Below, piece after piece: positions 23,447 to 32,699 of a DNA stretch of 64,000 nucleotides. The first letter of the stretch is position 1. Every line of letters starts with the position of its first letter. The stretch lies in NCBI RefSeq assembly GCF_003086295.3, contig NC_092051.1:24609940-24673939 (forward strand), in the 5' to 3' direction. The position numbers and the translations under genes were made by a program. Below the pieces are notes generated by a model. It saw only the letters and a program-made list of their open reading frames with translations, was not told the DNA's origin and made no database searches. Source of the stretch: Arachis hypogaea. Its lineage: Eukaryota; Streptophyta; Magnoliopsida; Fabales; Fabaceae.

Positions 23447-25787
23447 ATGAGCAGGAACAAGGAAAAAGGCATTCTTGTTGAAGCTGATCCAGAACCTGAA
23501 AGGACTCTGAAGAGGAAACTAAGAGAAGCTAAATTACAACAATCCAGAGACAACTTTATTGAAAATTTCGAACAAGTAAAGGAGATGGCAGCCGAACCCA
23601 ACAACAATAATGCAAGGAGAATGCTTGGTGACTTTACTGCACCAAATTCCAATTTACATGGAAGAAGCATCTCCATTACTGCCATTGGAGCAAACAACTT
23701 TGAGCTGAAACCTCAATTAGTTTCTCTGATGCAGCAGAACTACAAGTTTCATGGACTTCCATCTGAAGATCCTTTTCATTTCTTAACTGAATTCTTGCAG
23801 ATATGCGATACTGTTAAGACTAATGGAGTAGATCCTGAAGTCTACAGGCTCATGCTTTTCCCTTTTGCTGTGAGAGACAGAGCTAGATTGTGGTTGGACT
23901 CTCAACCCAAAGATAGCCTGAACTATTGGGATAAGCTGGTCACGGCTTTCTTAGCCAAGTTCTTTCCTCCTCAAAAGCTGAGCAAGCTTAGAGTGGATGT
24001 TCAGACCTTCAGATAGAAGGAAGGTGAATCCCTCTATGAAGCTTGGGAGAGATACAAGATACAAGCAACTGACCAAAACGTGTCCTTCTGACATGCTTTC
24101 AGAATGGACCATCCTGGATATATTCTATGATGGTCTGTCTGAACTAGCTAAGATGTCATTGGATACTTCTGCAGGTGGATCCATTTACCTAAAGAAAACG
24201 CCTGCAGAAGCTCAAGAACTCATTGACATGGTTGCTAATAACCAGTTCATGTACACTTCTGAGAGGAATCCTGTGAGTAATGGGACGCCTCAGAAGAAGG
24301 GAGTTCTTGAAATTGATACTCTGAATGCCATATTGGCTCAGAACAAAATATTGACTCAGCAAGTCAATATGATTTCTCAGAGTCTGAATGGAATGCAAGC
24401 TGCACCCAACAGTACTCAAGAGGCATCTTCTGAAGAAGAAGCTTATGATCCTAAAAACCCTGCAATAGCAGAGATAAATTATATGGGTGAACCTTATGGA
24501 AACACCTATAACCCATCATGGAGAAATCATCCAAATTTCTCATGGAAGGATCAAAAGCCTCAACAAGGCTTTAATAATGGTGATAGAAACAGGTTTAACA
24601 ATAGTAAACCTTTTCCATCATCCACTCAGCAAAAGACAGAGAACTCTGAACAAAATACCTCTAATTTAGCAAACTTAGTCTCTGATCTATCTAAGGCCAC
24701 TGTGAGTTTCATGAATGAAACAAGGTCATCCATTAGAAATTTGGAGGCACAAGTGGGCCAGCTGAGTAAAAGGATCACTGAACTCCCTCCTAGTACTCTC
24801 CCAAGCAATACAGAAGAAAATCCAAAAGGAGAGTGCAAGGCCATTGAATTAATCACCATGGCCGAACTTGTGAAGGAAGGAGAGGACGTGAATCCCAAGG
24901 AGGAAGACCTCCTGGGACGTCCAGTGATCAATAAGGAGCTTCCCTTTGAGGAACCAAAGGGATCTGAGACTCATCTAGAGACCATAGAGATTCCATTGAA
25001 CCTCCTTATGCCATTCATGAGCTCTGATGAGTATTCCTCTTCTGAAGAGAATGAGGATGTTACTAAAGAGAAAGCTGCCAAGTTTCTTGGTGCAATCATG
25101 AAGCTGAATGCCAAATTATTTGGTATTGAGACTTGGGAAGATGAACCTCCCTTGTTCACCAATGAACTAAGTGATCTGGATCAACTGACATTGCCTCAGA
25201 AGAAACAGGATCCTGGAAAGTTCGTAATACCTTGTACCATAGGCAACATGATCTTTGAAAAGGCTCTGTGTGACCTTGGTTCAGGGATAAACCTCATGCC
25301 CCTCTCTGTAATAGAGAAACTGGGAATCTATGGGGTGCAAGCCACTAAAATCTCATTAGAGATGGCAGACAATTCAAGAAAACAGGCTTATGGACAAGTA
25401 GAGGACGTGTTAGTAAAGGTTGAAGGCCTTTACATCCCTGCTGATTTCATAGTCCTAGACACTGGGAAGGATGAAGATAAATTCATCATCCTTGGAAGAC
25501 CCTTCCTAGCCACAGCAAGAGCTGTGATTGATGTGGATAGAGGAGAATTGATCCTTCAATTAAATGAGGACAACCTTGTGTTTAAAACTCAAGGATCTCT
25601 CTCTGTACCCATGGAGAGGAAGCACAGTAAGCTTCTCTCATTGCAGAGTCAACCAGAGCCCCCACAGTCAAACTCTAAGTTTGGTGTTGGGAGGCCACAA
25701 CCAAACTCTAAGTTTGGTGTTGAACTCCCATATCCAAACTCTAAGTTTGGTGTTGGAGAGTCTCAACAATGCTCTGAACACCTGTGA
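23447..25787 (+). pseudogene. E2 gag-protease, broken
   Basis: Frame 1 (23447-24016) starts ATG and holds the retrotransposon gag core (FHGLPSEDPFHFLTEFL, then FAVRDRARLWLDSQP and FFPPQK). It ends at a TAG at 24014-24016. A second break follows at about 24053-24066, where ATACAAG is duplicated in tandem (+7). The other frame then continues to 25787 with the gag C terminus (ILDIFYDGLSE, Asn/Gln-rich part) and a retroviral-type aspartic protease. The protease motif is CDLGSGINLMPLS at about 25270, with IILGRPFLATAR at about 25488. The usual plant motif there has Ala or Ser before the second Ser/Gly; this copy reads GSG. The C terminus has three NSKFGV repeats. No zinc knuckle and no RT follow. 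Confidence 0.85.
25672..25757 (+). repeat. Three in-frame 33-bp repeats with the AAGTTTGGTGTTG motif
   Basis: AACTCTAAGTTTGGTGTTG occurs three times in tandem at the end of the protease frame, encoding NSKFGV each time. The same string without coding role precedes ORF2 and the 3' LTR. Confidence 0.8.
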
Positions 25788-25836
25788 GGCTCCATGAGAG
25801 CCCACTGTCAAGCTATTGACATTAAAGAAGCGCTTG

Positions 25837-25852
25837 TTGGGAGGCAACCCAA
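25837..25852 (+). other. Stem-loop alpha of E2
   Basis: TTGGG (25837-25841) pairs with CCCAA (25848-25852) around AGGCAA, after GACATTAAAGAAGCGC. Confidence 0.65.
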
Positions 25853-25990
25853 TTTTTATCTAATTTCTATTTTTATTGTTTTTCATGTTTTATTAGGTTC
25901 ATGATCATGTGGAGTCACAAAATAAATATAAAAATTGAAAACGGAATCAAAAACAGCAGAAGAAAAATCACACCCTGGAGGAAGACCTTA

Positions 25991-26202
25991 CTGGCGTTCA
26001 ACGCCAGAACAGAGCATGGTTCTGGCGCTGAACGCCTAAATGGGCAGCATCTGGGCGTTTGAACGCCAGAATTGCACCCTGGAGAAGAGCTGGCGCTGAA
26101 CGCCCAGAACAAGCATGGTTCTGGCGTTCAACGCCAGAAATGGGCAACAAATAGGCGTTCAACGCCCAGAACAAGCACCAATCTGGCGCTGAACGCCCAG
26201 AG
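25991..26202. repeat. E2 internal palindrome array
   Basis: Seven copies of CTGGCG(T/C)T(C/G)AACGCC(C)AG, spaced by 15-25 bases, with the same core as the LTR array. Confidence 0.9.
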
Positions 26203-26676
26203 TTGTGTGCAAGGGCATTTTGCATGCCTAATTTGGTGCAAGGTTGTAAATCCTTGAACACCTCAGGATCTGTGGACCCCACAGGATCACCTCAGGATCT
26301 GTAGACCCTACAGGATCCCCACCTACCTCCACTCACTTCTTCTCACCCCTCTTTCACACAATCCCATAAACACTCTTCCCCAAAACTCTTCACCAATCAC
26401 CTCAATCTCTCTTCCCTATCACCACTTCACCACTCACATCCATCCACTCTTCCCCATAAACCTACCTTATAAACTCCACCTACCTTCAAAATTCAAAATC
26501 AATTTCCCACCCAAACCCACCCTTATGGCCGAACCTTACCCCCCCTCCCTTCCCTATATATAGCCCTCCATTCTTCCTCATTTTCACACAACACAACCCT
26601 CTCTTCTCTTCTTGGCCAAATACACCACTCCCCCTCTCCTCCATATTCTCTTCTTCTTCATCTATTCTTTCTTTTC
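26203..26676 (+). promoter_or_regulatory. Possible internal promoter and leader of E2 ORF2
   Basis: A long C/T/A-rich stretch poor in G. TATATATA at 26555-26562 is followed by CA-rich sequence resembling plant transcription starts, about 185 bases before the ORF2 ATG. I infer a separate ORF2 promoter; splicing from the LTR transcript is the alternative. Confidence 0.4.
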
Positions 26677-26713
26677 TTGCTCGAGGGCGAGCAATATTCT
26701 AAGTTTGGTGTAG
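26677..26713 (+). other. Stem-loop beta-1 of E2
   Basis: TTGCTCG (26677-26683) pairs with CGAGCAA (26688-26694) around AGGG; AAGTTTGGTGTAG follows at 26701-26713. Relative to the other copies a T-A pair has become C-G. Confidence 0.7.
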
Positions 26714-26749
26714 TAAAATCATAAGCTTTTTGTTTTTCCATTACCATTG

Positions 26750-27898
26750 ATGGCACCTAAGACCGGAGAATCCTCTAGAAAAGGAAAAGGGAAGACAAAA
26801 GCTTCCACCTCCGAGTCATGGGAGATGGAAAGATTCATCTCCAAAGCTCATCAAGACCACTTCTATGATGTTGTGGCCAAGAAGAAGGTGATCCCTGAGG
26901 TCCCTTTCAAGCTCAAGAAGAATGAGTATCCGGAGATCCGACATGAAATCCAAAGAAGAGGTTGGGAAGTTCTAACAAAACCCATCCAACAAGTCGGCAT
27001 CCTAATGGTTCAAGAGTTCTATGCCAATGCATGGATCACTAGGAACCATGATCAAAGTAAGAACCCGGACCCAAAGAATTATCTCACCATGGTTCGGGGG
27101 AAATACTTAGATTTTAGTCCGGAAAATGTGAGGTTAGCGTTTAACTTACCTATGATGCAAGGAGATGCATGCCCCTACACTAGAAGGGTCAACTTTAATC
27201 AAAGGTTGGACCAAGTCCTCATGGACATATGTGTGGAAGGAGCTCAATGGAAGATTGACTCCAAAGGCAAGGCGGTTCAACTAAGAAGACTGGACCTCAA
27301 GCCTGCAGCTAGAGGATGGTTAGAGTTCATACAACGCTCCATCATCCCCACTAGCAACCGATCCGAAGTTACTGTGGATCGGGCCATCATGATTCATAGC
27401 ATCATGATTGGAGAGGAAGTAGAAGTTCATGAAGTCATCTCCCTTGAACTCTACAAAATAGCCGAAAAGTCCTCCCCCATGGCAAGGCTAGCTTTTCCTC
27501 ATCTTATTTGCCATCTCTGTTACTCAGCTGGAGCTTTCATAGAAGGAGACATTCCCATTGAGGAAGAGAAGCCCATCACTAAGAAAAGGATGGAGCAAGC
27601 AAGAGAGCCCATTCATGGAGCTCAAGAGGCGCATGAAGCTCATCACCATGAGATCCCGGAGATGCCTCCAATGCATTTCCCTCCACAAAATTATTGGGAG
27701 CAAATCAACACCTCCCTAGGAGAATTAAGTTCCAACATGGGACAACTAAGGGTGGAACATCAAGAGCACTCCATCATCCTTTATGAAATTAGAGAAGATC
27801 AAAAAGCAATGAGGGAGGAGCAACAAAGACAAGGAAGAGACATAGAAGAGCTCAAGGACATCATTGGTTCCTCAAGAAGGAAACGCCACCATCACTAA
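26750..27898 (+). CDS. E2 ORF2, plant-retrotransposon accessory protein, open
   Basis: An uninterrupted 382-residue ORF starting MAPKTGESSRKG; I take the ATG at 26750, as the in-frame TTG before it is not a normal plant start. Residues 1-25 are Lys/Ser/Gly-rich. The middle (about 60-250) matches the 'putative plant transposon protein' type, with EFYANAW, FSPENVRLAFNLP, RGWLEFIQRSIIP and TVDRAIMIHSIM. Residues about 310-370 are Gln/Glu-rich and probably coiled coil, ending SSRRKRHHH. No signal peptide or membrane segment is visible. It stays open although gag in the same copy is broken. The role is unknown; a nucleic-acid-binding or particle-associated role would fit its basic ends but is inference. 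Confidence 0.8.
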   Translation: MAPKTGESSRKGKGKTKASTSESWEMERFISKAHQDHFYDVVAKKKVIPEVPFKLKKNEYPEIRHEIQRRGWEVLTKPIQQVGILMVQEFYANAWITRNHDQSKNPDPKNYLTMVRGKYLDFSPENVRLAFNLPMMQGDACPYTRRVNFNQRLDQVLMDICVEGAQWKIDSKGKAVQLRRLDLKPAARGWLEFIQRSIIPTSNRSEVTVDRAIMIHSIMIGEEVEVHEVISLELYKIAEKSSPMARLAFPHLICHLCYSAGAFIEGDIPIEEEKPITKKRMEQAREPIHGAQEAHEAHHHEIPEMPPMHFPPQNYWEQINTSLGELSSNMGQLRVEHQEHSIILYEIREDQKAMREEQQRQGRDIEELKDIIGSSRRKRHHH

Positions 27899-28999
27899 GG
27901 TGGACTCATTCCTTGTTCTTACACTCTCTGTTTTTCGTTTTCTATGTTAAGTGCTTATCTATGTTTGTGTCTTATTACATGATCATTAGTAGTTAGTAAC
28001 TATGTCTTAAAGTTATGAATGTCCTATGAATCCATCACCTCTCTTAAATGAAAACTGTTTTAATTCAAAAGAACAAGAAGTACATGAGTTTCGAACTTAT
28101 CCTTGAACTTAGTTTAATTATATTGATGTGGTGACGATGCTTCTTGTTTTCTGAATGAATGCTTGAACAGTGCATATGTCTTTTGAAGTTGTTGTTCATG
28201 AATGTTAAATATGTTAGCTCTTGAAAGAATGATGGCAAGGAGACATGTTATTTGATAATCTGAAAAATCATAAAAATGATTCTTGAAGCAAGAAAAAGCA
28301 GCAAAGAACAAAGCTTGCAGAAAAAAAAAATAACGAAAAAAGAGAGAGCAAAAGCAAGCAGAAAAAGCCAAAAGCTCTTAAAACCAAAAGGCAAGGGCAA
28401 AAAGCCAATAACCCTTAAAACCAAAAGGCAAGGGTAAACAAAAAGGATCCCAAGGCTTTGAGCATCAGTGGATAGGAGGGCCTAAAGGAATAAAATCCTG
28501 GCCTAAGCGGCTAAACCAAGCTGTCCCTAACCATGTGCTTGTGGCGTGAAGGTGTCAAGTGAAAACTTGAGACTGAGCGGTTAAAGTCAAGGTCCAAAGC
28601 AAAAAAAAAAAAGAGTGTGCTTAAGAACCCTGGATACCTCTAATTGGGGACTCTAGCAAAGCTGAGTCACAATCTGAAAAGGTTCACCCAGTTATGTGTC
28701 TGTGGCATTTATGTATCCGGTGGTAATACTGGAAAACAAAGTGCTTAGGGCCACGGCCAAGACTCATAAAGAAGCTGTGTTCAAGAATCATCATACTGAA
28801 CTAGGAGAGTCAATAACACTATCTGAACTCTGAGTTCCTATAGATACCAATCATTCTGAACTTCAATGGATAAAGTGAGATGCCAAAACTATTCAAGAGG
28901 CAAAAAGCTACAAGTCCCGCTCATTTGATTGGAGCTATGTTTCATTGATAGTTTGAAATTTATAGTATATTCTCTTCTTTTTATCCTATTTGATTTTCA
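27899..28999 (+). other. E2 3' non-coding region
   Basis: About 1.1 kb, no ORF. Purine-rich A/G repeats at about 28310-28440 (AAAAGGCAAGGGCAAAAAGC-like, repeated), then the two structural units below. Confidence 0.6.
28455..28733 (+). ncRNA. Two tandem predicted three-way-junction RNA units (E2)
   Basis: Unit A: GCTTTG (28455-28460) with CAAAGC (28595-28600); TGGATAGG (28469-28476) with CCTAACCA (28526-28533), one A-A mismatch; then TGTGCTTGTGGCGTG; then TCAAGT (28555-28560) with ACTTGA (28565-28570) closing a GAAA loop. Unit B: TAATTGGG (28641-28648) with CCCAGTTA (28687-28694), one G-T pair; then TGTGTCTGTGGCAT; then TCCGGT (28716-28721) with ACTGGA (28728-28733). The closing stem of unit B is weak. 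Read by eye. Confidence 0.5.
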
Positions 29000-29037
29000 G
29001 TTGCTTGGGGACAAGCAACAATTTAAGTTTGGTGTTG
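29000..29037 (+). other. Stem-loop beta-2 and priming tract of E2
   Basis: GTTGCTTG (29000-29007) pairs with CAAGCAAC (29012-29019) around GGGA; AAGTTTGGTGTTG ends at the LTR border. Confidence 0.7.
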
Positions 29038-30750
29038 TGATGAGCGGATAATTTATACGTTTTTTGGCATTGTTTTTAGTATGTTTTTAGTAGAATCTAG
29101 TTACTTTTAGGGATGTTTTTATTAGTTTTTATGTTAAATTCATATTTTTGGACTTTACTATGAGTTTGTGTGTTTTTATGTGATTTCAGGTATTTTCTGG
29201 CTGAAATTGAGGGACTTGAGCAAAAATCAGATTCAGAGGTTGAAGAAGGACTGCTGATGCTGTTGGATTCTAACCTCCCTGCACTCAAAGTGGATTTTCT
29301 GGAGCTACAGAACTCAAAATGGTGCGCTTCCAATTGCGTTGGAAAGTAGACATCCAGGGCTTTCCAGCAATATATAATAGTCTATAATTTAAACGAGTTT
29401 AGACGACGTAAAAGGGCGTTGAACGCCAGTTCTATGCTGCTGTCTGGAGTTAAACGCCAGAAACAAGTCACAAACCAGAGTTGAACGCCAGAAATACGTT
29501 ACAACCTGGCGTTCAACTCCAGAAAGAGCCTCTGCACGTGTAACATTCAAGCTCAGCCCAATCACACACCAAGTGGGCCCCGGAAGTGGATTTATGCATC
29601 AATTACTTACTTTTGTAAACCCTAGTAGCTAGTTTATTATAAATAGGACTTTTTACTATTGTATTAGACATCTTTGGAATCATCTTTGGATGCCTGGTTC
29701 TTAGATCAGAGGGGCTGGCCATTCGGCCATGCCTGAACCTTTCACTTATGTATTTTCAAACGATAGAGTTTCTGCACTCCATAGATTAAGGTGTGGAGCT
29801 CTGTTGTTCCTCAAAGATTAATGCAAAGTACTACTGTTTTTCTATTCAATTCAACTTATTCCGCTTCTAAGATATTTATTCGCACTTCAACCTGAATGTG
29901 ATGAACGTGACAATCATCATTATTCCCTATGAACGCGTGCCTAACAACCACTTCCGTTCTACCTTAGATTGAATGAGTATCTCTTGGATCTCTTAATCAG
30001 AATCTTCATGGTTTAAGCTAGATTGATGGCGGCATTCATGAGAGTCCGGAAAGTCTAAACCTTGCCTGTGGTATTCCGAGTAGGACTCTGGGATTGAATG
30101 ACTGTGACGAACTTCAAACTCGCGAGTGCTGGGCGTAGTGACAGACGCAAAAGGAGGGTGAATCCTATTCCAGTACGATCGAGAACATCAGATGATTAGC
30201 CGTGCTATGACAGAGCATTTGGACCATTTTCACAAGAGGATGGGATGCAGCCATTGACAAGGGTGATGCCTCCAGACGATTAGCCATGCAGTGACAGTGC
30301 ATCGGACCATTTTCCAGAGAGGATAAAAAGTAGCCATTGACAACGGTGATGTCCTTACATAAAGCCAGCCATGGAAAGGAGTAGGATTGATTGGATGAAG
30401 ACAGCAGGAAAGCAGAGGTTCAGAGGAACGAATGCATCTCTATACGCTTATCTGAAATTCTAACCAATGAATTACATAAGTATTTCTATCCTTATTTTAT
30501 GTTTACTTCTTATTTAATTTCGAAAACTCCATAACCTTTTGATATCCGCCTGACTGAGATTTACAAGGTGACCATAGCTTGCTTCATACCAACAATCTCC
30601 GTGGGATCGACCCTTACTCGCGTAAGGTTTATTACTTGGACGACCCAGTGCACTTGCTGGTTAGTTGTGCGAAGTTGTGATAAAAAGTTGAGATTACAAT
30701 TGAGCGTACCATGTTGATGGCGCCATTGATGATCACAATTTCGTGCACCA
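29038..30750 (+). repeat. E2 3' LTR
   Basis: TGATGAGCGG to GTGCACCA, the same length as the 5' LTR, followed by the target duplication GTGCC. Confidence 0.95.
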
Positions 30751-30755
30751 GTGCC

Positions 30756-31110
30756 TCAAATGTGTTAGCATTTAATTAAGGTAACATACCTCAATATATA
30801 ATATCATAGTTTTGTTGCATTTAATTACTGATTTAGAAACCTATTGTTAGTTCCTCTCAATGGGAAGAATTTTTCAAGCAGTACCAATGAGTATAAACAC
30901 ATTTTGATTTTTGATGAGTAGTTAGTTAGACTGTTATGCGTGCATGAGAGTATAGATAGGTACAGAAAGGATCACACAGAAATTTTAATTTAATTTTGAG
31001 TAGTCTTCTTCAATACGAAGAGTCACACGTTAAGGCAAAACAATTTATTCACATCAAAAGAAAAGATAGACTCACTTCAATACGTTTTGATATTTTATCC
31101 ACCCATATCT
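30756..31110. other. Flank between E2 and the foldback element
   Basis: AT-rich DNA with no supported gene. It continues the sequence left of E2 (19560-19859). Confidence 0.4.
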
Positions 31111-32539
31111 GAGTTAACTTCCAAAATAGTCCCTGAGATTGGCATCGTACACCAAAATTGTTCCTAAGATTCTAATTACACCAGTTACGTCCCTGAAATT
31201 GACAAAAGTGCACCACGTTAGTTTTTTACCCATTTTTTGTTAACGATGTGATGACATGGCTTGATGATATGGGCTGTTAGTGACACATGTCACTCTATGA
31301 TTTGACCACATGTAATGGTATGATGATATGTTGACCAGTGACACGTGGCATGTTGACGTAGATAGTTGTGCCATGTGTCGCAACAGTATTCGTCCACGTG
31401 TCATCTGCTCTATCATCATTGTAGATGCACCAAATTAGTCCCCCACTTTGCATTAAGTGACTCATTTTAGTCCTTGAAATTGAATATCCTACACCAAACT
31501 AGTTCCTTCACTAGTTTTTTCTCATTTAAAAAAAATCAAAATTCTCAATATCTTTGAATGTACTAATTTAATTCTATTTTTTCACATATCGTTTAAATAC
31601 AAGTGCTTTTATAAAATTTTTTAAGATTTTAGTTTTAATTATATAATTTTTTCTACAATAATTTAACATTGATAAATTTTGTAATATATAAGTATGTTAT
31701 TATAAAAAAAATTATACGATTGATTAGATACATTTTTTTATCAAAAAATACATATTTTTAACAAAAAATTAAGAATCAAAATACACATTTTTTCCGGTTC
31801 TTATGAGATACACGTTTCCGGTTGCATGTAAATGGGCTAAACTAAAGGCACTTCAAGCATCCTCACTACCATCTCTGATCACTTTCGTCTAGCCTAGACA
31901 AACGAGGTCGAAGATGGTAGTGAGGGTGTTTGAAATGCCTTCACGTCAGCTCCAAGATAGCGGTTAGAGGTACCTGCTGCAAGAGAAAAAATATTTTATA
32001 AAAATACTTGTATTTAAACAATATGTGAAAAAATAGAATTAAAATTAATGCATTTAAAGATATTAAAAATTTTAAATTTATAAAAAAAAAGAGAAAAATC
32101 TAGTGAATAGACTATTTTGATGCACATTTAATTTTAATGACTAAAATGAATCATTTAATGCAAAGTGAGGGACTAATTTGGTGCATCTACAATGATGACA
32201 CAACGGATGACACGTGAATAAATATTGTTGTGACATGTGGCACAAACTGACATATGGCTAAATAGCATTGTGACATGTGGCACAACCGTCCACGTCAGCA
32301 TGCCATATGTCACTGATCAATACATCATCATACCATTACACGTAGTCAAACCATAGAGTGACACGTGTCACTAAGAATCTACGTCATCAAGCTATGTTAT
32401 CACGCTGTTAATGAAAAATGGGTCAAGAACTAACGTGATACACTTTTGTCAATCTTAGGGACGTAATTGGTGTAATTAAAATCTCAGGGACGATTTTAGT
32501 GCATGACGCAATCTCAGGGACCATTTTATAGTTTAACTC
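31111..32539. mobile_element. Foldback Mutator-like element, non-autonomous
   Basis: Starts GAGTTAACTTCCAAAATAG and the reverse complement of its end starts GAGTTAAACTATAAAATGG. Arms of roughly 515-560 bases (31111 to about 31625, and about 31980 to 32539) are inverted copies. The flanks CCCATATCT (31102-31110) and CCTATATCT (32540-32548) form a 9-bp target duplication with one mismatch, as in MULEs. The spacer contains a second inverted repeat: about 31845-31874 against 31911-31941. No transposase. Confidence 0.8.
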
Positions 32540-32544
32540 CCTAT

Positions 32545-32694
32545 ATCTCATCCTTATATTTGTGGGCCTTTGCAAACAATTCTAGTTGTGTTAGAGTCTC
32601 CTTTAATGAATTTTCTACCAAATATATAAATAAAAAACTTATAAGTATCAACCACCAATTGAAGTTTATAAAATTATATCATAAACGATCTAAG
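32545..32694 (-). pseudogene. CACTA transposase fragment, part 2
   Basis: On the minus strand about 32535-32635 reads LKETLTQLELFAKAHKYKD, like the ELF-x-KTH region that follows the HTxGS motif in plant En/Spm (Transposase_24-type) proteins. Part 1 lies on the other side of E4 (44899-45115); E4 split the gene. Confidence 0.45.
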
Positions 32695-32699
32695 TTTTC

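Larger units (their letters stand above)
19865..30750 (+). mobile_element. E2: complete non-autonomous Ty3/gypsy element (10.9 kb)
   Basis: Two 1,713-bp LTRs, a 5-bp target duplication GTGCC (19860-19864 and 30751-30755), a tRNA-Asp primer site and a plus-strand priming tract show a complete insertion. Coding content is gag-protease and ORF2 only; RT, RNase H and integrase are absent, so it must borrow them. By eye the LTRs differ at about 50 sites (roughly 3%), mostly transitions. Partial similarity in layout to E1 suggests a FIDEL/Feral-like autonomous and non-autonomous pairing, which is a name-level guess. Confidence 0.9.

Noticed and set aside
23997..24070. Programmed gag frameshift in E2
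   Set aside because: A TAG and a separate 7-base duplication explain the frame change; there is no slippery heptamer at the junction.
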